Assembly: GCF_001883705.2 (NCBI RefSeq)
Contig: NZ_MDEQ02000031.1
Span: 20,196-84,195, forward strand
Source of the DNA: Burkholderia catarinensis
GTDB taxonomy: Bacteria; Pseudomonadota; Gammaproteobacteria; Burkholderiales; Burkholderiaceae
DNA: 64,000 nucleotides
Direction of reading: 5' to 3'
The position numbers and the translations under genes were made by a program. Shown one piece after another: positions 29,701-39,797 of this stretch (its first letter is position 1; each line of letters opens with the position of its first letter). The notes beneath the pieces are model-generated. The model made no database searches. It was not told the DNA's origin and saw nothing but the letters and a program-made list of their open reading frames with translations.

Positions 29701-30603
29701 CTCCCGGCCAGGACGACGGCCTGGCGCGACTGGTCGACGCGCCTGTCCGAACTCGGCGCGACCGCGCTCGACGGGCTGGACTATTGGCTCGAGGCGAACG
29801 CCGAAGAACAGGCGAGCTTCGACGACATGCCGGTCGGCACCGTCGCCGAAGCCGGCTCGACGGTCATCGAGTTCGACGCCCAGCAGACGCTCGCGCTGTT
29901 GCAGGACGTGCCGCGCACGTTCAATACCCAGATCAACGAAGTCCTGCTGACGGCCCTGCTGCTCGCGTTCGGCGACTGGACCGGCAACGCGTCGCTGGTC
30001 GTCGATCTCGAAGCCCACGGCCGCGAGGATCTTTTCGACGGCGTCGATACGTCACGCACCATCGGCTGGTTCACCGCGCACTATCCGGTGTTCCTGAATG
30101 CTGGCGACGCGAGCGTGGCGGTCGAGGCGTTGCGCCACGTCAAGGAGCAGTTGCGCGCGGTGCCGATGCGCGGGCTCGGCTACGGCATCGCACGCTACCT
30201 CGGCAAGGACGCCGGCATCGCGGCGGCACTGGAACGGCAGCCGCCGGCGCCGGTGCGCTTCAACTATCTCGGCCAGATCGATCGCGTGCTGACCGACGAC
30301 ACGCGCTGGAAGCCGGTGCTCGACTTCCAGAGCCCCGAGCACAGCCCGCGCGCGCGGCGCGGCCATCTGTTCGAGATCGACGGGATGGTGTTCGACGGCC
30401 GCCTGCGCCTGACGTGGCACTACAACCGCGAGGCCTGCGCACCCGGCGTCATCGAGCAGCTGACGCAGTGCTATCGCAGCCGCCTGCTGTCGATCGTCGC
30501 GGCGAGCGGCGACGACCCGCGAGGGCTGAGCCCATCGGACTTTCCGGCCGCGCGCATTAGCCAGGAAGCGTTGGACGCGCTTGTCTCAAGGATCAAATCG
30601 TGA
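26689..30603 (+). CDS. ocfF: NRPS: half C-A-T-E, OcfF-like
   Basis: About 1304 residues from a TTG start at 26689. Residues 1-250 look like the C-terminal lobe of a condensation domain only: there is no HHxxxDG. A full A domain follows (TSGSTGVPKG near 408), then T (GGDSI, Ser791) and an epimerisation domain (HHLVIDGVSW, H974/H975/D979). The pocket residues read by eye are D-G-M-N-I-A-S-V-C, which I cannot assign with confidence; position and the CmlA-like neighbour suggest Tyr. The E domain predicts a D-configured residue. The complete C domain for this residue sits at the end of ocfH, so the half C may be a docking element. The stop overlaps the ocfE GTG. The start codon is uncertain. The symbol is assigned from recalled gene order. 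Confidence 0.85.
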   Translation: MSELNLNALSTSGQYQEHVAFWSDALGRIDEDFRLQQAWQAYALPLGPTPALTFELDGDEAQVLEKLAAGQALGAFVVLLAALFHVFRRYDGTAGLFVESPRLSVEPASGPAGPVPLLDAVRPGPTVRAYLNQVRDTVQRGYSYQDFPIAALAHKLHGERRATNVGVRFDGLHEAWASADYDLSIEIRHRERYEIVLTGRPTVFTLHYLQHVARHLRNVLAGFGTLDAPLDTVSLLDDEERARLRSHAAPVAVHGTFLAQFAQRVAATPDSIAVATADASLTYAELDDQASRLASFLLTEYAIERGDVVGVVADRSERWIVGMLGALKAGAVYLPLDPEFPQERLRFMIEDAKVKALLTHSEHLPLLADFWAIPMFALDFQLDTLEPASASTQVEVRPDDAAYIIYTSGSTGVPKGVVLEHAGLLNMAQYHVDAFGFDAADRFVQFYSPGFDGSIMEIFVTLLAGARLVLAKPAVIRDVPRFVEYIAQQGVTTVNATPAYLAGLDWNALGAVKRVISAGDNARVADLRELARTRSCHNSYGPTEATVCIADYVVDPATAYGSRLPVGRPIHNTHLYLLDEHGALAPEGCTGEICVSGIALARGYVGRDDLTAAAFVDHPFEAGERLYRTGDLGVWLPDGNLEVTGRRDMQVKIRGYRIEMGEIEAALRQHADVTDAIVFVREDTPQHKQLVACVETATASVASLREYLKERLPEFMVPASIVTLERLPLTPNGKPDRKALAALELAPVPSETAYAAPTNDVEARLRKIWSEVLGREPIGVHDNFFELGGDSILIIQVMSLAQQVGLKFTADQFFAHPTIAELARVAVDAPSIRISQEPVVGPAPLTPIQHWFFAQDVADPHHYNQSTLIEVPASLRPDVIEHALAAVATHHDALRLGFERVDGAWQQSHAAPPLAIPLGVTSLAGAAPAARQAEMLAIATRMQESFTLSAPPLLRAHLFQFGPDAPQRLLVVAHHLVIDGVSWRILFEDLYAACRQLEAGEAVQLPARTTAWRDWSTRLSELGATALDGLDYWLEANAEEQASFDDMPVGTVAEAGSTVIEFDAQQTLALLQDVPRTFNTQINEVLLTALLLAFGDWTGNASLVVDLEAHGREDLFDGVDTSRTIGWFTAHYPVFLNAGDASVAVEALRHVKEQLRAVPMRGLGYGIARYLGKDAGIAAALERQPPAPVRFNYLGQIDRVLTDDTRWKPVLDFQSPEHSPRARRGHLFEIDGMVFDGRLRLTWHYNREACAPGVIEQLTQCYRSRLLSIVAASGDDPRGLSPSDFPAARISQEALDALVSRIKS

Positions 30604-33600
30604 CATCCCCCACCATTGCCGATATCTACGAGCTCTCCCCGATGCAGGAGGCGATGCTCTTTCATGCCGTGCACTCGCCCGGCACGAGAAGCAGCTTCAA
30701 TCAGCTCAGTTGCCGGATCACCGGCAGCCTCGACACCGCGCTGTTTCATGCCGCCTGGCAGCAGCTCATCGATCGGCATCCGGTGATGCGCACGTCGTTC
30801 CATTGGGAAGCGTTCGACAAGCCCATGCAGGTCGTGCACGCGCACGCCACGCTGCCGTGGGTGCAGGACGACTGGCGCGACCTGCCGGAAGACGAACAGC
30901 GCACGCGCTGGAGCGCGCATCTCGAAAACGACCTGGCCGAGGGCTTCGCGCTCGATCGTGCGCCGCTCGTGCGCTGCCGCCTGGTGCGCGTCGCCGCTCA
31001 CGCGTACCTGTTCAGCTGGAGCCACCATCACATCCTGGCCGACGGCTGGTGCCTGTCGCTCGTCATCGAGGAAATCTTCCAGGCCTATGGGGCGCTCACG
31101 CGCGGCCTGCCGCCGGCGCTCCCTCCGGTGCGCCCCTACCGCGACTATATCCAGTGGCTGCAGCAGCGCGAACCGCAGGCCGCGCAGCAATACTGGACGC
31201 GCTATCTCGAAGGGTTCCACTCGCCGACCCCGCTGCCCACGGCAGCGCGCGCGGAAACGAGCGAGCGCTTCGGCCAGGGCCTCGCGCAAGTCCAGGCCGA
31301 CCTGTCGGCCGACCTGAGCGCGCGCCTGCGGCAATTCGCGGCCCGGCATCACGTCACCCTCAACACCCTCGCGCAAGCAGCCTGGGCGCTCGTGCTGTCG
31401 CGCTACAGCGGGGAAACCGACGTGGTGTTCGGCGCCGTCGTGTCCGGACGGGGCGCCAACCTGCCGGGGATCGAAACCATGCTCGGCCTGTTCATCAATA
31501 CGGTGCCGGTGCGGGTGCGGGTCGACCCGCGGCAGCCGCTTGGAGCCTGGCTGAAGATGATCCAGGCGCGCGTGGCCGCCCGTGCGCAGTTCGAGCACAC
31601 CCCGCTTCCCGATATCCAGCGCTGCAGCGAAGTGCCGCTGACTACGCCGCTGTTCGAGAGCAACATCACGTTCATGAATTACCCGCTCGATGCGTCGCTG
31701 ACGCACGGCGCGCACGGCCTGGCGGTCGACGAGGTGCAGCTCTACAACCGCGCCGACATCCCGCTCGAATTCGTCGTGACGGCGCGCGACGACTGGAAGA
31801 TGGAACTGTCGTTCGATCCGCGGCGCTTCGATGAAGACACCATGCAGCGGATGCTGGGCCACGTGGCCGCGACGCTCGACGCATTCGCGGCCGATCCGAA
31901 CCGGCTGCTCGGGCGCCTGCCGATGCTGCCCGAAGCCGAACGCCGGCAGTTGCTGGACACCTTCAACGACACCGACGTGCCGTTCGACGCCGCGCGTACC
32001 GTGGTGCATCGCCTGGAACAGGCCGCGGCGGACCACCCCGAGCGGCCGGCGGTCGAGTACCGGGATATCGTCCTGAGCGCGGGCGAACTGAACGCCCGCG
32101 CCAACCGCACCGCTCACCGCCTGCTGGCCGCCGTTGAACTGCAGCCGGACGCGCTGGTCGCAATCTGCATGCACCGGTCGGAGCGGCTGATGGAGGCGAT
32201 CCTCGCGGTCTGGAAGTGCGGCGCCGCCTATATTCCGATCGACCCCGACTATCCGGCGGCCCGCATCCGCACCATTCTCGAGGATTCCGGCGCCGCCCTC
32301 GTCATTACCTGCGACGGCCTCCTGCCGCCCGAGCTGGCCGCGCTCGCGCCGGTCGTGTCGCTCGACGCCGCCACCGATGGCGTCGACGACGCCAATCCCG
32401 GCCGCCCCGTATCACCCGACAGCCTCGCCTACGTGATCTACACGTCCGGTTCGACCGGCAAGCCCAAAGGGGCGATGGTCGAACACGCCGGCATGCTGAA
32501 TCACATGCTCGCCGAGATCGACGAGTTTTCGATCTCGTCGTCGTCGGTGATCGCGCAAACCGCACCGCATTGCTTCGATATTTCGGTCTGGCAATTTTTC
32601 ACGGCGCCGCTCGCCGGCGGCAAGACCGTGATCGTCGACGACGAGTGCATTCGCGATCCGGCGTCGTTCGTCGCGACCCTGGAAGCCGCCCGGATCAGCA
32701 TCCTCGAACTGGTGCCGTCCTATCTGTCCGCCGTGCTCGACCATGCGTCGGAACGCCCGGCGCTGATGCGGCACCTGCGGCACCTGCTCGTCACCGGCGA
32801 GATGGTCAGCCCGGCCCTGGTGAAACGGTGGTTCGACGTGTTCCCGGACATCGCGGTGGTGAACGCGTACGGCCCGGCGGAAGCGTCCGACGACGTCGCG
32901 CAGCACCGCATGACGTGCGCGCCGACCACGCCTTACGTACCGGTCGGCAAGCCGATCCGCAACGTGCGCCTCTATGTCGTCGACCCGCAGATGAACCTGT
33001 GCCCGATCGGGATTCCCGGCGAACTGTGCGTGTCCGGCGTCGCCGTCGGCCGCGGCTATCTCAATAACGAAGCCGGCACGCGGGAAGCGTTCCTCGAGGA
33101 TCCGTTCCGTCCGGACCGCGGTGTACGCATGTACCGCACCAGCGATATCGGATGCTATCTCCCCGATGGATCGATCGTGCTCTACGGCCGCAAGGATCAT
33201 CAACTGAAGATCCGCGGCTACCGCATCGAGCTCGGGGAGATCGACAACGCGCTGGCCGCCATTCCGGAAATCCGCCAGGCGGCCGCGCTCGATTATCGCG
33301 ACGCCGCCGGCCGCGCCGCGCTGTGCGCGTATGTCGCATTCCGCGACGGCGCGTCGCTGAGCGACGCGGAGATTGCCGCCGCGTTGTCCGCCACGCTGCC
33401 GGCCTACATGGTGCCCGGCATCTACGTGGTGCTCGACGCGCTGCCGTTGAGCGGCAACGGCAAGATCGACCGCAAGGCGCTGCCTCCGCTGGACCGCTCG
33501 CGGCTGTCCGCCGAGGGACAGGCGCCGACGCTGCCCCGCACGCCCACCGAGACGCTGCTGTGCCGCATCTGGGGAGAAGCGCTGGGCATTCCGTCGCCGG

Positions 33601-36600
33601 GCATCCACGACAATATCTTCGCGCTGGGCGGCGATTCGATTCTCAGCATGCGCATCGTGTCGCTGGCCGCCAAGGCAGGGCTGAAGCTCACCACCCGGCT
33701 CATCTTCCAGCATCCGACGGTTGCCGAACTCGCCGCCGTGGCCACCCGCGGCACGCTTGGCGCGGCGGAGTTCGTCGCGTCGTCCGGCCCGCTGCCGCTG
33801 ACGCCCATCCAGAAGGATTTCTTCACGCAGCGCAAGGACGACCCGGACCAGTACAACCAGGCGGTCCTGCTCGACGTGCCGGCGGATTTCGATCCGGTGT
33901 TGCTGCGCCAGGCGCTGCGGCACGCGATCAAATGGCATGACGCGCTGCGGCTGCGCTTTCGTGCGGGCGAGTCCGGCTGGATCCAGGAAGTCGTCGACGA
34001 TCCGGAGATCCCCGTCGGCGTGTTCGAGATCCGGCGCGATCAGCTCGCGCAGCACGTCGCGCAATCTCATGCGAGCCTGAATCTGTCGGATGGCCCCGTC
34101 GTGCGCGCGGACCTGTTCCGCCTCGACGAAGGAAGCTCGCTGCGTCTGCTGCTGGTTGCCCATCATCTGGTCATCGACGGCGTGTCGTGGGGCGTGCTGC
34201 TCGAGACCGTGTACGACGCCTATACCCGCCTGCGCAACGGCCAGGCGCCCGAATTCGCGGGCGGCGGCGCGACGTGGACCGCCTGGACCCAGGCCATCTC
34301 GAATTGGGCCGACTCCGGCGCCGCCGATGCCGATATCGCCCATTGGCAGGCGCTGGCGCGTGCCACCCTGCCCGGCCTGCCGCTCGATCGCGCCGCAACG
34401 GCCGACGCCAATTCCGTGTCGTCCGCCGAAACGATCGTGGTCGAGCTGGGCGAATCCGCCACCGCGGCCTTGCTGGGCGCCGCGCCCCGGGCGTACGACG
34501 CGCAGATCAACGACGTGCTGCTGGCCGCGCTCGCGCGTGCCGTCAGCGACTGGAGCGGATGCGCCGACGTGCTGCTGGATCTCGAAGCGCACGGGCGCGA
34601 GGAACTGATCGCGGACCTCGACATCTCGCGCACGGTGGGCTGGTTTACGTCCCTCTTCCCGGTCGTGCTGACGGTCGATGCCGGCTCGCACGACCCGGCT
34701 CGCCTGGTTGCGTCGATCAAGACGCAACTGCGCGCCGTCCCGAGCGCGGGCATCAGCTACGGTCTGCTGCAAGAGCGGCTCGACGGTCCTGTTCCGCGGC
34801 CTCGACTGCTGTTCAACTACCTGGGTCAGACCGACCAGATGCTGAACGCCGCACGCGACTGGAAACAGGCCGCGGAATCAAGCGGAGACGGCCGCAACGG
34901 GAACCAGCTGCGCGAGCACCTGCTCGACATCAACGCGTACGTGACCGGCAACCGCCTGCACGTTGCGTGGGAGTTCAGCCGGGCCTGCCACGACACGGAC
35001 ACCATCCGGCGCGTCGCGCAAGCCTACCTCGCGGCGCTCGAATCGCTGGTCGCCGACCATGCCGTCCAGATCGCATCGACCCGGCCCGCGTCGGGCCAGC
35101 CGGCGAATGCGCTGCCGCAGGCGCTGGCCTCGGTCATACCGGACGAGATCGCCGACGTCTACGCGCTGACGCCGACCCAGCAGGGCATGCTGTTCCACAG
35201 CCTGTACGAACCGGCGTCGGATGCCTATTTCAGCAGCCTCGATTTCCGTATCGACGGGGCACTCGACGTCGAACGGTTCCGCCGCGCGTGGGATGCGGTG
35301 GCGCGCCGGCACGACATCCTGCGAACCTCGTTTCACTGGGAAGAAATCGAAAGCCCGGTGCAGGTCGTGCATCGCCGTATCGACTTGCCCTGGCATGACG
35401 AGGATCTGCGCGCGGCGTCCGCCGAGGAGGCGGAACGGCGTTGGGCGGCCTACGTGGCGCAAGACCGCGCACGCGGCTTCGACTTTACCCGGGCGCCGCT
35501 GATGCGCGTCGCGCTGTTCCGGCTGGGCGATCAGGCATGGCGCTTCCATTGGAGCCATCACCACATCCTGCTCGACGGGTGGAGCTCCGCCCGGCTCCTG
35601 AGCGAAGTGGCGGCCACCTATCAGGACCTGGCGGCCGAAGCCGCCCCGCAGCGCGCCGCGCCGCCCGCCTTCGCCGATTACGTGCGCTGGCTGGCGCGCC
35701 AGGATGCCGCCGCCGCGGAGCGCTTCTGGAAGACGAAGCTGGAAGACTTCCCGACCACGACGCCGCTCGTGCTGGGACGCCCCGAACTCGACGGCACGGC
35801 CGCGCCGGGCGCCTACGTGGAAGAGCAGCTGCTGCTCTCCGAAAGCGACACGCGGCGGCTCGTCGCCTTCGCGCAAACCCGCCGCGTCACCCTCAACACG
35901 CTCGCCCAGGGCGCGTGGGCGCAACTGCTGGGCCGCTATAGCGGTGAAGCGGACGTCGTGTTCGGCACGATCGTTTCCGGTCGCCCGGCGTCGCTGCCGG
36001 AATCGGACGAGATGGTCGGGCTGTTCATCAACACGCTGCCGGTGCGGGTCCGCATCGACACGCGCCCGACGTCCGCGTGGCTCGCCCAGCTGCAGATGGA
36101 TCTCGCGCAGCAGGAGGAGTATGCGCACTATCCGCTGGCCGACATTCAGAAATTCGCCGGCCTGCCGCCCGGCGTGCCGCTCTTCGAAAGCCTGCTTATC
36201 TTCCAGAACTATCCGGTCGAGGAAGCGCTGGCCGATGCGCTGCCCGGTCTGCGGATCGGCGAATTCCAGGTGTCCGATCCGAACAATTACCCGCTGACCC
36301 TGGTCGTGACGCCGGGCAAGCGCCTGTCGCTGCAGGTGCTGTACGACGATGGCCGGTTCGACCGCGACACGATCGTCCGCCTGCTGCGCCATGTCGAAAC
36401 CCTGCTCGCCGGCCTTGCCGGTGCGGAAGATCGCCCGAACGGCAGCATTCCTCTTCTTACCGCGGCCGAGCGGGACGCGATCCTGCTCGACTGGAACGAT
36501 AGCTTCGCGCCGGTTCCGTCCGACCGGACGCTGCCCGAGCTGATCGAGGCCGCGGCCGCCGCTCATCCGGAGCGCATTGCGATCCGCTGCGGTACGGAGG

Positions 36601-39600
36601 TCCGTACCTATCGGGACCTCGTCGAAGGCGCCAACCGGATCGCCGGTCATCTGCTGCAGCGAGCGCCGATTCAGCCGGACGACCGGATCGCCGTATGGAT
36701 GCCGCGCTCGCCGCTGATGCTGGAAACGATCCTGGCCATCTGGAAGTGCGGCGCGGCGTACGTTCCGGTCGATCCGGCCTATCCGGCCCAGCGGGTCGAG
36801 ACCATCCTGACGCTGGCTCGGCCGACGGTCATCGTCGCCACGGACTGCGTGCCGCCGCCGGCCCTGGCGTCGATCCCGCTGGTCGATCCCACCCGGTTGC
36901 CCGACCGTCACGGCGCCGGGGCACCGGCGCCCGTGACGCCGCGTTGCCGGCCGGTGGACCTGGCCTACGTGATCTTCACGTCGGGTTCGACCGGCCAACC
37001 CAAGGGTGCGATGGTCGAGCATCGCGGCATGCTCAATCACGTGCTCGCCATGGCGCGCCGGGTCGAGCTCGGCGCGCAGAGCGCGGTCGCGCAGACCGCT
37101 TCGCACTGCTCCGATATTTCGGTCTGGCAATGCTTCGCGGCGCTGGTGTCGGGCGGCACGACGGTGATCTACCCCGATGCCGTGATCCTCGAGCCCGCGC
37201 GCCTGATCGACAGCCTTCACCGCGATCGCATCACGGCGATGCAATTCGTGCCGTCCTATCTGGCGACCTTTCTCGGCGAGCTGGAAAGGCACGCGGCACC
37301 GGCTTTCCCGCACCTCGAAACGCTGCTGACCATCGGCGAAACCCTGCAGCCCGCCTCCGCGCGAGCGTGGTTCCGCCTGAATCCGGGTGTCCGGCTCATC
37401 AACGCCTATGGGCCGACCGAAGCGTCGGACTCCGTGGCGCACTACAGCATGGCGTGTGCGCCGGATCTGCCGGCGATTCCGATCGGCCGACCCATCGAGA
37501 ACCTGCGCCTCTACGTCGTGGATGCCGACATGAACCTCTGCCCGGTCGGCGTCAAGGGCGAGATCTGCATCGGGGGAGCCGGCGTCGGGCGCGGCTACCT
37601 GTTCGACGAAGCGCGCACCCGGGCGGTGTTCCGCGACGATCCGTTCAGTCCGGAACCGGGCGCGCGCCTGTATCGCACCGGCGATATCGGCTGCTTCGGG
37701 CCGGACGGCAATCTCCACTTCTTCGGACGCCGCGACTTCCAGGTCAAGATCCGCGGATACCGCATCGAGCTCGGGGAAATCGAAGCCGCCCTGACCGGTC
37801 TCGCCGGCATCTCCAACGCCGTCGTGGTCGTCCGCGACGCGGCGGGCGCGGAAAAAACCCTGTGCGGCTACGCGTCGGGCACCGGCTGGACGCCCGCGCG
37901 CCTGCGCCAGGCACTGCGCGAAAAATTGCCGGCCCATATGGTGCCCGACACCTTGATGCTGCTGCCGGCACTGCCCGTCATGCCGAACGGCAAGATCAAC
38001 CGTGCCGCGCTGCCGCTCCCGGAAGCGGCGTCCGTGCCCGACGGCGTGCCGGTCGAACCGCAGACGCCGGTCGAAGCGGCGCTGCTGCGCATCTTCGCCG
38101 AGGTGCTCGGCCGCCAGCCGAACGGTGTCGACGACAATTTCTTCGAGCATGGCGGCCAAAGCCTCAAGGCGATCCAGATGGTCAGCCGGATCCGGCGCGA
38201 ACTGAAACTGGACGTCGCGGTCGCCGATATCTTCCATGCGCCGTCGCCGCGCGCGCTCGCGCAGAAGCTTGCGTCCACCCCGGCCTCCTCCGCCAGCGCC
38301 GAGGCGATCATTCCGGCGCTTGCCGCGCAACCCTCGTACGCGGTGTCTCGCGCTCAGAAGCGGATCTGGCTCGCCAGCCGCGGCGCGGATCCGTCCACGT
38401 ACAACATGGCAGGGGCGCTGCAGCTGGACGACGCTGTCGATACGGCGCGCCTCGTCCGTGCGTTCGACATGCTCGTCGATCGCCACGAGAGCCTGCGCAC
38501 CGTGTTCGCGATGATCGAAGGCGATCTGCGGCAACGCATCCTCACTCGCGAAGCCTCCGGTTTCCGGGTCGAGCAGGTCGATCTCGCGGACGATGCCGGG
38601 CCGCAAGCCATCGATGCGCTGATCCGCGCGGAAAGCGAGCAGCCATTCGATCTCGCGTCGGGACCGCTCTTTCGCGTCAAGCTGGTCCGGCTCTCGCCGG
38701 AGCAACACCTGCTGCTGCTGAACATGCACCACGTGATATCGGATGCGTGGTCGATCCGCGTGCTGACCGACGACCTGCATGCGCTGTATGCGGGACGCGA
38801 CCTGCCGCCGCTTTCGATCCAGTACCGCGACTACGCCGCGTGGCACAACGCCAGCCTGGAAGGCGCGCGTGCCGCCGCGGATCGCGCGTACTGGCTCGAG
38901 CAACTGGCGCCGCCGTTGCCCCGCCTGCAACCGGCATCGGACTACCCGCGCCCCGAGCGGCTCGGCCATGCCGGGCAGACGCTCGAAGTCGAACTGTCGG
39001 CCCCGCAGGTGGAAGGGCTCGCGAAGCTGGCCCGCGCTCACCATACGTCGCTCTACGCGGTGCTGCTGGCATCGTTCTGCGTGCTGATGCACCGCTACAC
39101 GGGGCGTGAGGACATCGTCATCGGCAGCGTGTCGGCCGGGCGCGACAGCGAACAGCTCGAAGCGCAGATCGGGGTATTCCTCAACACCGTCGTGCTCCGC
39201 GTCCCGGTGCGGAAATCCGCGACCGTGGACGAGGTGATCGACGGGGTGGCGAAAGCCTCCACGCAAGCGCTGGAGCACGCGTCCTATCCGTTCGATGTCC
39301 TGCTGGAAGATCTCCGGATCCGCACCCCGGCGGGCCATTTCCCGATCTTCGACATTCAGGCGAACCACATTTCGATGCCGGCGCCTCAGCCGGGCCTTCG
39401 CATCACGGACCGCTCGCAGACGGACACCACGGCCAAGTTCGACCTGTCCTTCCAGATCGTGGAAAGCGACGGCAGGCACCTCATCCAGTTCATCTACAAC
39501 ACGCACCTGTTCCGCCCCGCGACCATCGCCGCGATGCGCGATCGACTGCTCGAGATCCACGACGTCTTTCGCCGTGATCCGACCACGCCGGTCGATCGTA

Positions 39601-39710
39601 TTTCGCTCTCCGGCAATGCGCCCGCCGCCAGCCCGAGGGTCCGGGTCGGCCTGCGCCTGAAGCGCGCGCCCGAAGTCACCGCCGACGACGCACTCGAGGA
39701 GAAGACGTGA
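30600..39710 (+). CDS. ocfE: NRPS: C-A(Dab)-T-E-C-A-T-C, OcfE-like
   Basis: 3036 residues starting at a GTG that overlaps the ocfF stop (GTGA). Module 1: C (H143/H144/D148), A, T (Ser1013), E (H1188/H1189/D1193). Module 2: C (SHHHILLDGW near 1653), A, T (GGQSL, Ser2521), followed by a complete C (H2710/H2711/D2715) and a short charged tail. The first A domain has pocket residues D-I-W-E-L-T-A-D-D, an acidic pocket fitting a diamino acid, consistent with Dab and with the Dab aminotransferase gene at 1342. The second reads D-I-W-Q-L-I-A-D-S; by colinearity with occidiofungin it should take Gly, but I do not recognise it as a standard Gly code. The terminal C works with ocfD. An 87-base gap follows. 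The symbol is assigned from recalled gene order. Confidence 0.88.
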   Translation: MTSPTIADIYELSPMQEAMLFHAVHSPGTRSSFNQLSCRITGSLDTALFHAAWQQLIDRHPVMRTSFHWEAFDKPMQVVHAHATLPWVQDDWRDLPEDEQRTRWSAHLENDLAEGFALDRAPLVRCRLVRVAAHAYLFSWSHHHILADGWCLSLVIEEIFQAYGALTRGLPPALPPVRPYRDYIQWLQQREPQAAQQYWTRYLEGFHSPTPLPTAARAETSERFGQGLAQVQADLSADLSARLRQFAARHHVTLNTLAQAAWALVLSRYSGETDVVFGAVVSGRGANLPGIETMLGLFINTVPVRVRVDPRQPLGAWLKMIQARVAARAQFEHTPLPDIQRCSEVPLTTPLFESNITFMNYPLDASLTHGAHGLAVDEVQLYNRADIPLEFVVTARDDWKMELSFDPRRFDEDTMQRMLGHVAATLDAFAADPNRLLGRLPMLPEAERRQLLDTFNDTDVPFDAARTVVHRLEQAAADHPERPAVEYRDIVLSAGELNARANRTAHRLLAAVELQPDALVAICMHRSERLMEAILAVWKCGAAYIPIDPDYPAARIRTILEDSGAALVITCDGLLPPELAALAPVVSLDAATDGVDDANPGRPVSPDSLAYVIYTSGSTGKPKGAMVEHAGMLNHMLAEIDEFSISSSSVIAQTAPHCFDISVWQFFTAPLAGGKTVIVDDECIRDPASFVATLEAARISILELVPSYLSAVLDHASERPALMRHLRHLLVTGEMVSPALVKRWFDVFPDIAVVNAYGPAEASDDVAQHRMTCAPTTPYVPVGKPIRNVRLYVVDPQMNLCPIGIPGELCVSGVAVGRGYLNNEAGTREAFLEDPFRPDRGVRMYRTSDIGCYLPDGSIVLYGRKDHQLKIRGYRIELGEIDNALAAIPEIRQAAALDYRDAAGRAALCAYVAFRDGASLSDAEIAAALSATLPAYMVPGIYVVLDALPLSGNGKIDRKALPPLDRSRLSAEGQAPTLPRTPTETLLCRIWGEALGIPSPGIHDNIFALGGDSILSMRIVSLAAKAGLKLTTRLIFQHPTVAELAAVATRGTLGAAEFVASSGPLPLTPIQKDFFTQRKDDPDQYNQAVLLDVPADFDPVLLRQALRHAIKWHDALRLRFRAGESGWIQEVVDDPEIPVGVFEIRRDQLAQHVAQSHASLNLSDGPVVRADLFRLDEGSSLRLLLVAHHLVIDGVSWGVLLETVYDAYTRLRNGQAPEFAGGGATWTAWTQAISNWADSGAADADIAHWQALARATLPGLPLDRAATADANSVSSAETIVVELGESATAALLGAAPRAYDAQINDVLLAALARAVSDWSGCADVLLDLEAHGREELIADLDISRTVGWFTSLFPVVLTVDAGSHDPARLVASIKTQLRAVPSAGISYGLLQERLDGPVPRPRLLFNYLGQTDQMLNAARDWKQAAESSGDGRNGNQLREHLLDINAYVTGNRLHVAWEFSRACHDTDTIRRVAQAYLAALESLVADHAVQIASTRPASGQPANALPQALASVIPDEIADVYALTPTQQGMLFHSLYEPASDAYFSSLDFRIDGALDVERFRRAWDAVARRHDILRTSFHWEEIESPVQVVHRRIDLPWHDEDLRAASAEEAERRWAAYVAQDRARGFDFTRAPLMRVALFRLGDQAWRFHWSHHHILLDGWSSARLLSEVAATYQDLAAEAAPQRAAPPAFADYVRWLARQDAAAAERFWKTKLEDFPTTTPLVLGRPELDGTAAPGAYVEEQLLLSESDTRRLVAFAQTRRVTLNTLAQGAWAQLLGRYSGEADVVFGTIVSGRPASLPESDEMVGLFINTLPVRVRIDTRPTSAWLAQLQMDLAQQEEYAHYPLADIQKFAGLPPGVPLFESLLIFQNYPVEEALADALPGLRIGEFQVSDPNNYPLTLVVTPGKRLSLQVLYDDGRFDRDTIVRLLRHVETLLAGLAGAEDRPNGSIPLLTAAERDAILLDWNDSFAPVPSDRTLPELIEAAAAAHPERIAIRCGTEVRTYRDLVEGANRIAGHLLQRAPIQPDDRIAVWMPRSPLMLETILAIWKCGAAYVPVDPAYPAQRVETILTLARPTVIVATDCVPPPALASIPLVDPTRLPDRHGAGAPAPVTPRCRPVDLAYVIFTSGSTGQPKGAMVEHRGMLNHVLAMARRVELGAQSAVAQTASHCSDISVWQCFAALVSGGTTVIYPDAVILEPARLIDSLHRDRITAMQFVPSYLATFLGELERHAAPAFPHLETLLTIGETLQPASARAWFRLNPGVRLINAYGPTEASDSVAHYSMACAPDLPAIPIGRPIENLRLYVVDADMNLCPVGVKGEICIGGAGVGRGYLFDEARTRAVFRDDPFSPEPGARLYRTGDIGCFGPDGNLHFFGRRDFQVKIRGYRIELGEIEAALTGLAGISNAVVVVRDAAGAEKTLCGYASGTGWTPARLRQALREKLPAHMVPDTLMLLPALPVMPNGKINRAALPLPEAASVPDGVPVEPQTPVEAALLRIFAEVLGRQPNGVDDNFFEHGGQSLKAIQMVSRIRRELKLDVAVADIFHAPSPRALAQKLASTPASSASAEAIIPALAAQPSYAVSRAQKRIWLASRGADPSTYNMAGALQLDDAVDTARLVRAFDMLVDRHESLRTVFAMIEGDLRQRILTREASGFRVEQVDLADDAGPQAIDALIRAESEQPFDLASGPLFRVKLVRLSPEQHLLLLNMHHVISDAWSIRVLTDDLHALYAGRDLPPLSIQYRDYAAWHNASLEGARAAADRAYWLEQLAPPLPRLQPASDYPRPERLGHAGQTLEVELSAPQVEGLAKLARAHHTSLYAVLLASFCVLMHRYTGREDIVIGSVSAGRDSEQLEAQIGVFLNTVVLRVPVRKSATVDEVIDGVAKASTQALEHASYPFDVLLEDLRIRTPAGHFPIFDIQANHISMPAPQPGLRITDRSQTDTTAKFDLSFQIVESDGRHLIQFIYNTHLFRPATIAAMRDRLLEIHDVFRRDPTTPVDRISLSGNAPAASPRVRVGLRLKRAPEVTADDALEEKT

Positions 39711-39797
39711 TGCGGGCCGGCCGGGGTTCGAGCGGCGGCCGCCATGCGGCCTGCTTCGGGTTGTTTCAGGTGAACAAAACGTTTCAAGGAGTTTCGT

